From positions 1-64,000 of the forward strand of contig SVHD01000008.1 of the NCBI GenBank assembly GCA_015056015.1: a DNA stretch of 64,000 nt. Direction: 5' to 3'. The notes below the pieces were generated by a model. That model was given only the letters and a program-made list of their open reading frames with translations, searched no databases and had not been told where the DNA came from. Every line of letters starts with the position of its first letter. Within the stretch, counting starts at the first letter, position 1. This stretch comes from Clostridiales bacterium (lineage in GTDB: Bacteria > Bacillota > Clostridia > Christensenellales > Aristaeellaceae). The translations under genes and the position numbers were made by a program. Positions 52,346 to 61,190 of this stretch are shown in pieces.

Positions 52346-53245
52346 TTAATCCCAATACCATCCCTTATAGCTGGGCGAGGACACATTTTCCACCGTGCCA
52401 TCGGAGTAGCGCACCCGGGTAACCGCGAAATAGGCCTGATAGACATACGCCGCATTTTCCAGGAAAATTTCGGGGCAGGTGATGGTTTCGTAGGGCTTGA
52501 TTTTCTGGGTCAGGGTGGTCTTTTCCACGCTGCTATTCTGATTGCCATAGGCGTCGCAGGTATAGAAGCTGATATCGTAGGAAGTGACCGTCTTGGAGGG
52601 ATGGGTATTTTTCACGTCAAAGCGGATGGAATAGCGCCGGGTGCTGACCCGCTTCAGGCTGGCCCGGCTGCCGCTGGGGATGGTCAGAGAAGCGGAAGCG
52701 GTGCTGCCGGAGCTGGGCTTGGGCGTAGCGGTGGGGGAAGAATATCTGGAAGCGCTGCTGGTAATATCGGAAGGATCCACCATCAGATCATCTTCATTGA
52801 GAATCCAGTAGGAATAATTGGGATCGGAATTGGTTTCGGATGTGCCGTTGGTATAGTATACCTTGGTAATCGCCACATATACCAGGCAACTGTTCTGCGG
52901 ATCGGAAAGGTAGATGGGCCCCACTTCCACCGTTTCATAGGGCTTGATTTTCTGGGTCAGGGTCACCGTTTCCGTCTGGGCATTCTGATAGCCGTAGGCG
53001 TCGCAGGTATAATAGGTCACATTAAAGGAACGGACAGTTTTGCTGCTGTTGGTATTTTTCACTTCAAACGTAAAAGACATCCGCTTGGTGCTGACCTTTT
53101 TCCAGGTGCCCCAGCTGCCATTGGGAATATCCAGGGCGGTTTCGGCGGCCAGGGCCTCGGGGATGCAGCTTATCAGCAGCACCAGCATGGAAGTAAGGGC
53201 CAGCATCCGTTTCAGCATCGTGATGATTTTCATTCGGCGATCCAT
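52346..53245 (-). CDS. secreted protein with two copies of an unknown beta domain
   Basis: 299 aa. Signal peptide (LALTSMLVLLISCIPEALA). Two domains of about 105 residues are clearly duplicated: copy 1 has SFTFEVKNTNSSKTVRSFNV, copy 2 has SIRFDVKNTHPSKTVTSYDI, each followed by YYTCDAYG/FYTCDAYG and TLTQKIKPYET. A PSSGSTA-type linker joins them. It resembles FxLYD-type extracellular modules. AAGGAAGG precedes ATG 53245. Function unknown. Confidence 0.78.
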   Translation of the reverse strand: MDRRMKIITMLKRMLALTSMLVLLISCIPEALAAETALDIPNGSWGTWKKVSTKRMSFTFEVKNTNSSKTVRSFNVTYYTCDAYGYQNAQTETVTLTQKIKPYETVEVGPIYLSDPQNSCLVYVAITKVYYTNGTSETNSDPNYSYWILNEDDLMVDPSDITSSASRYSSPTATPKPSSGSTASASLTIPSGSRASLKRVSTRRYSIRFDVKNTHPSKTVTSYDISFYTCDAYGNQNSSVEKTTLTQKIKPYETITCPEIFLENAAYVYQAYFAVTRVRYSDGTVENVSSPSYKGWYWD

Positions 53246-53336
53246 GGTTTTCAATCCTTCCTTTTGTTCTTTCGTTGCCTTCATATTAACATTATTTTCC
53301 GGCTTTGTACAGCCCTTTGCCGGGCGGAATATTCAT

Positions 53337-54227
53337 TTATTCCGGCAGGGAAAGCAGATAGCCATCCAGATTGGTTCTGCCCGATACCGTGATTTCTTCC
53401 TGCCCGCAAAGCTGCAGGGCGGCAATAAGAATGCACAGTCCATGGGGCATATGGGCGGCCCTGGCCGGGGGCAGCCCCGGCACCCGCATTCTTTGCTCCA
53501 TCGTCATGGAGGAAAGCAGGACCAATTGCCGTTTGGCCTCCGCAAGGGAAATGATCTTTCCCTCCACGCCCTCGCCATGGGCCTCTCTGCCCATCTGGAT
53601 GGCCGCCGCCGTGGTGCAGCTGCCCCCCAGGCCCACCATTTTCGGGGCCCTGGGATAGGCGGAAAGGGCGTCGGTAAAGGGGCGCAAAGTATCCTCTGCC
53701 ATTTTCATGGCCCGGGCCGCATCCTCCCCGGAGGCAATGGGGCACATTTTCAGCAGCCGGGAAGCCCCCATCTGGGCGCTGCGGGCAAAGAGAATTTCCC
53801 CGGCCTGTCCCAAGGTAAATTCGGTGGAGCCGCCGCCGATATCCATCACCAGCCGGCATTGCTGCCCCGCCACCGCCTGGAAGGCCAGGCGCGCCTCCTC
53901 CTCCCCGGAAATCACCTGCAATTTCAGGCCGCAGATTTCTTCAATCCGCTTTGCCAGATCGCTTCCGTTTTTCGCATCCCGGGTGGCGCTGGTGGCAAAG
54001 AGGGCGATTTCCCCCGCCCCCTGCATTTTTCCCGCCAGATACAGCCGGGCCACCGCCTGGGCGGTATCCTCCAGCCGTTCCGGGGCAATCCTTCCCTGCT
54101 CATCCAGGCCCAAAAAGAGCCGCGTTTCCTCGCGGCCCCTGAAAATATCCGTCAGAATTCCATTCTTTTTTTCCGCCACCAGCAGCCTGGTGGAATTGGA
54201 TCCGATAGCAATCGCGCCGCGCTTCAT
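53337..54227 (-). CDS. Ppx/GppA family phosphatase
   Basis: 296 aa, single actin-like fold. ATP/phosphate loops IAIGSNSTRLLVAE and MDIGGGSTEFTLG are typical of exopolyphosphatase/pppGpp phosphohydrolases, although it lacks the HD domain of long GppA. The start overlaps the DivIC-like stop (ATGA), so the two are co-translated. Acts on polyphosphate or pppGpp; which one cannot be told from sequence. Confidence 0.88.
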   Translation of the reverse strand: MKRGAIAIGSNSTRLLVAEKKNGILTDIFRGREETRLFLGLDEQGRIAPERLEDTAQAVARLYLAGKMQGAGEIALFATSATRDAKNGSDLAKRIEEICGLKLQVISGEEEARLAFQAVAGQQCRLVMDIGGGSTEFTLGQAGEILFARSAQMGASRLLKMCPIASGEDAARAMKMAEDTLRPFTDALSAYPRAPKMVGLGGSCTTAAAIQMGREAHGEGVEGKIISLAEAKRQLVLLSSMTMEQRMRVPGLPPARAAHMPHGLCILIAALQLCGQEEITVSGRTNLDGYLLSLPE

Positions 54228-54571
54228 TCGTTTTCCTCCGGGATCATTTCCCCTTCATCCACCACGGTGGCCTGGGGCGTATCATAGAGAGAATCGGGGT
54301 TCATCACCACAAAGCGGATTTCCCCCGGCATCAGATAGCCGTATAAACTGCGGGCCTTTTCGATAATATAGGCGTCGGTATCCTTGATGGCAATTTCCTG
54401 CTGGAGCGTGCTTTTTTCCGCCTCCACCGCCAATTGCCGCAGCCGCGTTTCCTTGGCCACATCCTGCAATACGGCAATATCCTGATCCAGCCGATTGATG
54501 GTAATCATGCCGCAGGCGGCAATCACAAAGGCGGTTACCAGCACCGGCAATAATTTCAGCCTGGGACGCAT
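54224..54571 (-). CDS. FtsB/DivIC family septum formation initiator
   Basis: 115 aa. Short inside segment, one helix (LLPVLVTAFVIAACGMITI), then a coiled coil (RLDQDIAVLQDVAKETRLRQ onward) ending in the DivIC-type ARSLYGYLMPGEI box. A divisome component. AAAGGAGGG precedes ATG 54571. Pairing with ppx is frequent in Firmicutes. Confidence 0.9.
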   Translation of the reverse strand: MRPRLKLLPVLVTAFVIAACGMITINRLDQDIAVLQDVAKETRLRQLAVEAEKSTLQQEIAIKDTDAYIIEKARSLYGYLMPGEIRFVVMNPDSLYDTPQATVVDEGEMIPEENE

Positions 54572-54692
54572 GCCCATCCCTCCTTTACTCTCCACCATTT
54601 CGCCGAGGGCTTTCCCTTTTCCTGCCGGAAACAGGCAAAAATGCCAGAGAATCCTGTAACAAAAAATGACAATTCCTTCCCCCGGAAAGAAA

Positions 54693-56102
54693 TTATGCCT
54701 CTACCGTTTGCGTTTCCTGCGCCATTTCCCGCCGAAGCTTTCTGATATGCCGCCGATAAATCATCCAATTGGCAAAGGCGGCAAGGGACCAGGAAATGGG
54801 ATAGGAAATCAGCAGCATTTCCCAGGCATGAGGAGATGAGCGGAACATGGGGAACACCAGCATCGCCCAAAGGCTGCGGAAAATGCAATGAGCAAACACC
54901 GAGGTAATCATGGGCGGCAGGGAGCAGCCCAGGCCGCGCAGCACACTGCCGCTTACATCCATGGCCCCGGCGATAAAATACAGGGAAGAAAGCAGGGTCA
55001 GGCGAATCAGGCCGTAATGAATGGCCTCGGCGGAATCGCTGATATAGATGGAGAGCAAAGGCCGTCCCAGCAAAATGGCAATTCCGCTGAGAACCATTTC
55101 CGTAATCATGGCCGAAAGCACGCAAATGCGGATGACCCGGCTTACCCGATCCAGCTTTCTGGCGCCGAAATTCTGCCCGGTAAAGGTCATGCCCGTCTGA
55201 TTGAAGGCGTTCACCCCGGCATAAATGAAATTGCAGATGCTGCTGGCGGCAGAAGAGCCCGCCATCACGATGGCGCCAAAGGAATTGATGGCGCTTTGAA
55301 TGATCACATTGGAAATAGAAAACATGGCGCTTTGAATGCCGGCCGGCAGCCCAATGCGGATAATTTCTTTCAATTCGGCAAGATGAAAGCGCATTTTCCG
55401 GAAAAACAGGCGGCATTCATCCCCCCTGCGCAGCAGCTGAATGGTAACCAGCACGGCAGACACCAGATGGGAAAAGGCGGTGGCCAGGGCCACGCCCGCC
55501 ACATCCATATGCAATACCGTTACCAGCACCACATTGAGCAGCACATTCATGACCCCGGCCGTGGTAAGGTAATACAGGGGCCGGCGGCTGTCCCCGCGGG
55601 AACGGAGAATGGCGGCGCAGAAATTATACAAAAGATTGGGCATCATCCCAAAGGCGTAAATGCGCACATATAACGTGGACAGGGGCAGCACCTCCGCCGG
55701 CGTGCCCATCATGGTCAGCACTTTTTCTGCCAGAAGCACCAGCAGCAGATTCACAAATCCGCCGCAAATCAGGGCCAGAGGAATGGCGGTATGCACGATT
55801 CGCTGGCATTTTCCCCGGTCGCCCGCGCCGGTTGCCCGGGCCATAACCGCCCCCACGCCGGAGCCCAGTCCCCCGAATATATTGACAAATAATGCACAGA
55901 AGGATCCCGTGGCCCCCACCGCGGCGATGGAATTGCTGCCGCAGAAATTGCCCACCACCATCAGATCGGCGGCGTTGAAGAGCAATTGCAAAACCTGGGT
56001 AATAAAGATCGGAAAGGCAAACAGGAGGATATTTTTCAGCATCGGGCCTTCGCACATATTGATTTCCCGGCCCGATCGTCTTCCCAGGGATATAACGGCC
56101 AT
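54693..56102 (-). CDS. MATE family efflux transporter 1
   Basis: 469 aa, twelve membrane helices in two MatE halves. The first half shows LFAFPIFITQVLQLLFNAAD and the paired MVVGNFCGSNSIAAVG; the second has GIQSAMFSISNVIIQSAINS. Cation-coupled multidrug exporter type. AAGGAGG precedes the start. It follows a second MATE gene on the same strand. Confidence 0.92.
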   Translation of the reverse strand: MAVISLGRRSGREINMCEGPMLKNILLFAFPIFITQVLQLLFNAADLMVVGNFCGSNSIAAVGATGSFCALFVNIFGGLGSGVGAVMARATGAGDRGKCQRIVHTAIPLALICGGFVNLLLVLLAEKVLTMMGTPAEVLPLSTLYVRIYAFGMMPNLLYNFCAAILRSRGDSRRPLYYLTTAGVMNVLLNVVLVTVLHMDVAGVALATAFSHLVSAVLVTIQLLRRGDECRLFFRKMRFHLAELKEIIRIGLPAGIQSAMFSISNVIIQSAINSFGAIVMAGSSAASSICNFIYAGVNAFNQTGMTFTGQNFGARKLDRVSRVIRICVLSAMITEMVLSGIAILLGRPLLSIYISDSAEAIHYGLIRLTLLSSLYFIAGAMDVSGSVLRGLGCSLPPMITSVFAHCIFRSLWAMLVFPMFRSSPHAWEMLLISYPISWSLAAFANWMIYRRHIRKLRREMAQETQTVEA

Positions 56103-56172
56103 GATTCATTTCCTCCTTGGATCTGCATATGGGATATAAAAATCATACACCTGTTTTCCGTTTTTGTCTATC

Positions 56173-56195
56173 AAAAACCCGCCTTTTCAGGCGGG
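56173..56195 (-). terminator. terminator after MATE 2
   Basis: CCCGCC/GGCGGG stem, then TTTTTG on the minus strand, just beyond the stop of MATE 2. Confidence 0.75.
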
Positions 56196-56208
56196 CCGAT
56201 CATTGATT

Positions 56209-57618
56209 TTATGCCTTTTCCTGCTCTAATTTTTGCTGTTCCAGATCCAGGGCCTTGATTTTCCGCAGCGAATCGGATACCACAACCAGCGCCACGATAA
56301 AGGAAATCACATCGGAAATGGGCTGGGCCAATTGGATGCCCAGCAGGCCCATCATGGGCGGCAGAATCAGCACCAGGGGCAGGAAGAAAAGGCCTTGCCG
56401 CGCCAGGGCCAGAACGGAGGCCCGCAGGGTTTGGGCGGAGGTTTGCAGCATCATGCTGGAAATCACCTGGAAGCCAAAGGAGGGCAGCATGATGCACTGC
56501 AGCCGCAGGGCCAATGCGCCAATCCGGATGACCTCGGCGTCATCCCTGCGGAACAGGGAAATCAGCTGGGGCGCAAAGATTTCCCCCACCACTGCCGCGC
56601 ACAAAAGGAAGAGCACGCTGTATTTCACGCAGAAGCGATAGCCTTCCCGCACCCGGCCGTATTTCTTCGCCCCGTAATTAAAGCCGCATACCGGCTGGAA
56701 GCCCTGGCCAAAGCCGATGACCAGAGAATTGGCAAACATCATCACCCGGGATACGATGCTCATGGCCGCAATGGCAGGATCGCCAAAGACCGCCGCCGCA
56801 TTATTCAGGCAGGTGGTGGCCACGCTGCCGATGCCCTGGCGGAACAGGGAGGGCGCGCCGCCCTTGAACATTTCCCACAGGAACCGGGGCCGGGGATTGA
56901 AATTCCGGAAGCGGATTTTCAGATTATCCGATTTCCAGGTGCCGATAAAGAGCAGGCTGAAGGAAACAAACTGGCTGATGATGGTGGCCAGCGCCGCGCC
57001 GCGGATGCCCAGATCCAAGCCAAAGATCAGCAGGGGATCCAGCGCGATATTCAAAAGGCCGCCGGAAGCGATGCCGATCATGGAAAAAAGCGCATTGCCC
57101 TGGAAGCGCAATTGATTATTGAGCACCAGAGAGGCCGTCATCCAGGGGCAGCCGATGAGAATCAAACTGATATAAGATTTGGCATGGGGCAGAATAGTCT
57201 GGGTGGAGCCCAGCAAAATCGCCAGGGGTTCCAGGAAAACAAGGCCCAGAATGGTCAGCAGCAGCCCGGCCAGCAGCGCCATAAAAAAGCCGGTGGCCGC
57301 CATTTTTTCCGCATCCCCGACTTCCTGCTTGCCCAGGGCACGGGAAATATAATTGCCCGATCCATGGCCGAACATGAAGCCAAAGGCCTGAATAATCGCC
57401 ATCAGGGGAAAGGCCACGCCCACCGCCGCCGTGGCGCTGGTGGCCTCGCTGCCGGAAATCTGGCCCACAAAAAAGGTATCCGCCATATTATAAATAGAAG
57501 TAATCATCATGGATACCATGGTGGGAACAGCCAGCTTTAAAATCAGCTTTTTCACCGGGGTCTGGGTCATGGTAATAAATTTTTTCGTCTGTTTTTCTTG
57601 ATCCTGCGCTTGCTGCAT
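56209..57618 (-). CDS. MATE family efflux transporter 2
   Basis: 469 aa. LAVPTMVSMMITSIYNMADT and FVGQISGSEATSATAAVG identify a MATE of the DinF/NorM-like branch. AAGGAGCGC precedes ATG 57618. A hairpin terminator separates it from MATE 1, so the two are probably not strictly one transcript. Substrate unknown. Confidence 0.92.
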   Translation of the reverse strand: MQQAQDQEKQTKKFITMTQTPVKKLILKLAVPTMVSMMITSIYNMADTFFVGQISGSEATSATAAVGVAFPLMAIIQAFGFMFGHGSGNYISRALGKQEVGDAEKMAATGFFMALLAGLLLTILGLVFLEPLAILLGSTQTILPHAKSYISLILIGCPWMTASLVLNNQLRFQGNALFSMIGIASGGLLNIALDPLLIFGLDLGIRGAALATIISQFVSFSLLFIGTWKSDNLKIRFRNFNPRPRFLWEMFKGGAPSLFRQGIGSVATTCLNNAAAVFGDPAIAAMSIVSRVMMFANSLVIGFGQGFQPVCGFNYGAKKYGRVREGYRFCVKYSVLFLLCAAVVGEIFAPQLISLFRRDDAEVIRIGALALRLQCIMLPSFGFQVISSMMLQTSAQTLRASVLALARQGLFFLPLVLILPPMMGLLGIQLAQPISDVISFIVALVVVSDSLRKIKALDLEQQKLEQEKA

Positions 57619-57765
57619 AATGCGCTCCTTTCTTTCGTATCAATAGCATTCAATTTATTATAAGCCCATCCGCAAGCGCTGGCAAGAGCAAGCCTTGAAA
57701 AATCGGCAATATTTCATCGCAAAAACCACACAAAAAACATTCTCTTTCCTTTTCTGCATACAAAA

Positions 57766-57803
57766 AAATCCCCCGGATGAACCTTCATTCAGGGGATTTT
57801 TGC
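57766..57803 (-). terminator. tat operon terminator
   Basis: AAATCCCC/GGGGATTT stem, then a run of Ts on the minus strand, about 10 nt after the tatC stop. Confidence 0.75.
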
Positions 57804-57813
57804 AGTTAACTTT

Positions 57814-58557
57814 TTATGCTTCTGCTTCTTCCTTTTGTTCCCGGGGCTTTACATGCCTGCAAATCAGCAGCGCCACCTCAAAGAGCAACAGGATGGGAAT
57901 GGCCAGCAGCACCTGGGATACCACATCCGGCGGGGTAAGAATAGCCGCAATCACCACCACGGCCAGAATGACGAATTTCCGCTTGCTGGCCAGCATCTGA
58001 TAATTGGTGACGCCCATGCGGGTGGTCACATACAGAATGACCGGCAATTCAAAGGCCAGGCCAAAGGGCACCACAAACCCAAAAAGGAAGCTGACGTATT
58101 TATCAATGCTCAGCATGGGCACGGCCAGATTTTCACCCGATACAATGAAAAAATCCACCGCCAGCATATATACCGCCCCATAGCAGAAGGCCACGCCCAG
58201 CAGGAATAAAAACACCGTAATGAAAAACAGCAGCCGCACCGCTTTTTTTTCATGGGTATAAAGGGCAGGCTTTACAAAGCTCCAGATCTGCCAGAACACA
58301 ATGGGGCTGCTGACCACCACCGCCGCAATCAGCGCCACCTTCATTTTCGTGGTCAGCGCTTCGGACATGGCGGTATAGATCACCTCGATGCCCCTGGCAG
58401 TAATGGGCTGAAGAATCAGGCCCATCAGGGGATCAATGGCCAAAGAAAAGATCAGAAAAAATGCGGCGGCAATGCTGGCCGCGCAAATCACCAGGATTTT
58501 GCGCAGCGCCAGCAAATGGGTCATCACCGATTGCCGCTGATCCTGCGATTGATTCAT
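57814..58557 (-). CDS. tatC: Sec-independent protein translocase TatC
   Basis: 247 aa, six membrane helices. The start MTHLLALRKILVICAAS and the FGLAFELPVILY segment are characteristic of TatC, which recognises the twin-arginine signal. GGAGG precedes ATG 58557. Third gene of the tatB-tatA-tatC operon on the minus strand. Confidence 0.96.
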   Translation of the reverse strand: MNQSQDQRQSVMTHLLALRKILVICAASIAAAFFLIFSLAIDPLMGLILQPITARGIEVIYTAMSEALTTKMKVALIAAVVVSSPIVFWQIWSFVKPALYTHEKKAVRLLFFITVFLFLLGVAFCYGAVYMLAVDFFIVSGENLAVPMLSIDKYVSFLFGFVVPFGLAFELPVILYVTTRMGVTNYQMLASKRKFVILAVVVIAAILTPPDVVSQVLLAIPILLLFEVALLICRHVKPREQKEEAEA

Positions 58558-58596
58558 GTATATCCTCCGTGGCAGAAAGAAGAAAAAGGGCCGGGG

Positions 58597-58779
58597 TTAT
58601 TCGGCCTTTTCTTCCGCCTTTTCCTCGGTTTGGGCGTTTTTATCTTCCGCTTTCATTTCCTTTTTGAAATCCCGGATGCTCTGGCCCAGGGCCTTGCCCA
58701 CGCCCGCCAGCTTTTTGCCGCCAAAGAGCACCAGCGCCAATACCACAATCAGGATAATTTCCATCGTTCCCAGTCTCAT
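58597..58779 (-). CDS. tatA: TatA-type translocase pore subunit
   Basis: 60 aa. One N-terminal helix (MEIILIVVLALVLFGGKKLA), the FGxxKLP-like hinge, and an amphipathic helix IRDFKKEMK with an acidic tail. The start at 58779 overlaps the upstream stop (ATGA); MEIILIVV at 58764 is the more usual N-terminus. Confidence 0.92.
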   Translation of the reverse strand: MRLGTMEIILIVVLALVLFGGKKLAGVGKALGQSIRDFKKEMKAEDKNAQTEEKAEEKAE

Positions 58780-59120
58780 TCTTCATTTCCTCCTTTAATT
58801 TCCGTGCGGATTTCCTCGGCAGCATCCTGCACTTCATCCCGCACTTCCTTCATTCCTTCTTCAATTTCCTGCGCCGCATCCTTCAGTTCTTCCCGGATAT
58901 CGGCTTCCTTCAGCGTTTCCTGCAGATCATCCTTGGTATCGCGGAATTCCTTGGCAAATTCATCCCAGCCAGTTTCCTTTTTGATATCCCGGATCAATTT
59001 GCGCAGCTTTTTGATCTGCCTGGCAATCCATTTTGCCACCCTGGGCAAATCCTTGGGGCCCACCACCAGAAAGGCCACCAGCAGCACGACCAGCAATTCC
59101 ATTATGCCGATATTGAACAT
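58776..59120 (-). CDS. tatB: TatB-like translocase subunit
   Basis: 114 aa. MELLVVLLVAFLVVGPKDLP gives the TatB-type helix and the VGPKDLPR hinge, then a long amphipathic and acidic helix. The presence of separate TatA- and TatB-like proteins is less common in Firmicutes, which often have TatA and TatC only. AGGAAGGG precedes ATG 59120. Confidence 0.88.
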   Translation of the reverse strand: MFNIGIMELLVVLLVAFLVVGPKDLPRVAKWIARQIKKLRKLIRDIKKETGWDEFAKEFRDTKDDLQETLKEADIREELKDAAQEIEEGMKEVRDEVQDAAEEIRTEIKGGNEE

Positions 59121-59162
59121 CCCTTCCTGAAGCCCCCTTTCGCCCGATCTGATGTGATTTTC

Positions 59163-59191
59163 ATTATAGCGCAATTTGGGGAAAAAGTAAA
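59163..59191 (-). promoter_or_regulatory. promoter of the tat operon
   Basis: On the minus strand TTTACT (59186-59191), 17-bp spacer, TATAAT (59163-59168), about 35 nt before the tatB start. Confidence 0.65.
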
Positions 59192-59208
59192 TTATATTTT
59201 CTATCCCC

Positions 59209-59237
59209 TTGTAAATAATAGAAAAATCCATTATAAT
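59209..59237 (+). promoter_or_regulatory. promoter of the Tat-exported redox gene
   Basis: TTGTAA (59209-59214), 17-bp spacer, TATAAT (59232-59237). It is back-to-back with the tat promoter, so exporter and substrate may share control. Confidence 0.75.
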
Positions 59238-59290
59238 GAAAGCAGTATCCATATACATATGGAAGTGAATTATTAAGGAGGTACATCCCT

Positions 59291-60244
59291 ATGAACATGG
59301 AACAGACTCGCCGCGAATTTTTGCGTACGGCTGGTAAGATCACCCTGGGTGCCGCCGCTGTCAGCGCCGTGCCCGCTATCGTAAAGGCTGAAGCCACCGA
59401 AATCCCCGCTCCCAAGTGGCCCTGGGAATACAAGCCCCTGGATAAGGAAGAAGTTAAGGCCCGCGTTTTCGCCAATTTCAATGGCGCCAACGGCGGCTGC
59501 TGCTCCGGCGTTGCTTCCGGTATCCTGGATCTGATGGCTGAAAAGTACGGCTATCCCTACAACCAGATCGACGGCCATATGTTCGCCAACGGCGGCGGCG
59601 GCTACGGCAAGCGCACCCTGTGCGGCGCTCTGGGCGGCGCCCTGGCCATCCTGGGCCTCTTCCTGGAATCCGGCGATTCCGGCAAGCTGCGCAACGAACT
59701 GTATGCCTGGTATACTTCCACCGAGCTGCCCATCTATCAGCCCGCTGACAAGCCCGCTCATCCCGTGAAGACCGTATCCCCCAGCCAGCAGTGCAGCGAT
59801 TCCGTTGGCACCTGGATGGCGGCTTCCGGCTGCGAATTCGGCACCCCCGAACGCGGCGTTCGCTGCGGCTCCCTGTCTGCTGACGTGGCTGCCAAGGCCA
59901 TCGAACTGCTCAACATCCACTTCGGCTTCGAAGAAGCCCCCGTTGTGGAAGAAGCTGCTGCCCCCGAACTGGCTGCCAATGAATACATCGGCACCGCCAA
60001 GAGCGAAATCGGCGGCGAAATCAAGGTGAAGGTCACCATGGACGGCGACAACATCGCCAACATCGAAGTGCTCTCTCATGGCGAAACTCCCGGCTTCTAT
60101 GAAAAGTCCGTGCCCTCCATCACCGACGCCCTGAAGGCTTCCAACGGCAAGGCTGACGGCATCGATACCAAGACCGGCGCCACCAAGACTGCCGAAGCCA
60201 TCATCGCGGCTGTGCAGGATGCCCTGTCCCAGATCAAGAAGTAA
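59291..60244 (+). CDS. Tat-exported C_GCAxxG redox protein with FMN-binding domain
   Basis: 317 aa. Twin-arginine signal RREFLRTAGK (residues 7-16) plus a hydrophobic stretch GAAAVSAVPAIVKA. Residues 40-220 are a C_GCAxxG-type (split-Soret-like) domain with cysteines in GGCCSGV, TLCGALGGA, QQCSDS and RCGS. Residues 235-317 are an FMN_bind domain ending in the flavinylation-type TGATKTAEAI. Together an extracellular electron-transfer protein. The codon usage (GCT, AAG, GAA rich) suggests high expression. AAGGAGG precedes the ATG. Confidence 0.85.
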   Translation: MNMEQTRREFLRTAGKITLGAAAVSAVPAIVKAEATEIPAPKWPWEYKPLDKEEVKARVFANFNGANGGCCSGVASGILDLMAEKYGYPYNQIDGHMFANGGGGYGKRTLCGALGGALAILGLFLESGDSGKLRNELYAWYTSTELPIYQPADKPAHPVKTVSPSQQCSDSVGTWMAASGCEFGTPERGVRCGSLSADVAAKAIELLNIHFGFEEAPVVEEAAAPELAANEYIGTAKSEIGGEIKVKVTMDGDNIANIEVLSHGETPGFYEKSVPSITDALKASNGKADGIDTKTGATKTAEAIIAAVQDALSQIKK

Positions 60245-60408
60245 TTCTTTCTTAATCAAAAATTGCCCGCTTTCCATCCGAGTTGTTTTGTCAAGGGTGT
60301 TTTCACACTTTTTCACAAAAGATGTACTGTTAACATCATTGATGTAAAACGACACATATTACGGCAACTCAGCTTTCCATTTGCATACAGAGGCAACAAA
60401 ACCAAAAG

Positions 60409-60450
60409 GCACACCCCTGAGCGATCGCCTCGCTTGAGGGTGTGCCTCTC
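60409..60450. terminator. large hairpin terminator between redox gene and membrane operon
   Basis: About 17-bp stem AGGCACACCCCTGAGCG / CTCGCTTGAGGGTGTGCC, with TTTT-rich sequence on both sides. It may end transcription in either direction. The 453-bp gap 60245-60697 otherwise holds an ACATCA/TGATGT palindrome (about 60334-60347) and no credible gene; a minus-strand ORF there has no start signal. Confidence 0.65.
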
Positions 60451-60630
60451 TTTGTTTATTCACTTCGCAATTTGTTACGATATAGCCTTTGAATATCCCT
60501 TCATCAGGCATTACTGTCAACTGAAGCCGCATCCCATGATTGCAGGTTGTTCTGACAAGCATAAATGTTCCCCAAAACTCTCCCCCAATGGTATTTTTTA
60601 GTTTTGTATATGTTTTCTTCTGACATTTTC

Positions 60631-60678
60631 TTGACAATGTAGCAAAACGAGGATAAAATAGGTTAGTCTTAACTAACT
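60631..60678 (+). promoter_or_regulatory. promoter with TetR-type inverted repeat at +1
   Basis: TTGACA (60631-60636), 17-bp spacer, TAAAAT (60654-60659), immediately followed by GTTAGTCTTAACTAAC (60662-60677), an inverted repeat GTTAG-N6-CTAAC. Such placement is typical of TetR-family repressor sites. The regulator gene is not in the window. Confidence 0.7.
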
Positions 60679-60697
60679 GCATTGGAGGATGATTTTC

Positions 60698-61177
60698 ATG
60701 CTGTTTGTGAGCGAGTGCCTTATTGCCTGCATCTTCTTCACCCTGATGATCAAGCTGGCTACATGGAAGCAGCAGGTTGCTTTCACCAACGATTACCCTC
60801 CCGTCGTGACCGACAAGCTGCGGGACAAGGGGTTGATCGCCCAGAAGCCCCCGGCAAGGAAGAAAGACTACATCCGCAAAGCTGTGGCCATGATCGTCTT
60901 CGCATTCCTGTTTGCGCTGGTGCTGCGCCATGTGAACGGGCTGGACGGCTTTCTGCCTGCGGCGCTGACCGCCTACGGCCTGTGGCTGGTGGTGGACTGG
61001 TACGACTTCGCGGTGATGGATGTGCTGCTGGCTCCCTTTGATAAGTTCTACCGACTGTCCGGGGTCAGCGCCTTTGAGCCCTCTGCCGTGAAGTTCCACT
61101 TCATCCACAGCGTCTACGGCATGGTGCTGGGGCTGCCGGTGGCAGTGGTGGCCGGGCTGCTGGTCATGCTGATGTAA
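60698..61177 (+). CDS. small multi-pass membrane protein, paralogue 1
   Basis: 159 aa with four helices. It is related to the next gene: both have a VVTDKLRDKGLI/VQERAISLGLI opening region, a WYDFAVMDV/VYDRIVIDI motif and a conserved final helix. GGAGGAT lies 7 nt before ATG 60698, which is better than the track start that overlaps it. Family not recognised. Confidence 0.75.
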   Translation: MLFVSECLIACIFFTLMIKLATWKQQVAFTNDYPPVVTDKLRDKGLIAQKPPARKKDYIRKAVAMIVFAFLFALVLRHVNGLDGFLPAALTAYGLWLVVDWYDFAVMDVLLAPFDKFYRLSGVSAFEPSAVKFHFIHSVYGMVLGLPVAVVAGLLVMLM

Positions 61178-61190
61178 GGAGGGAGATCGC

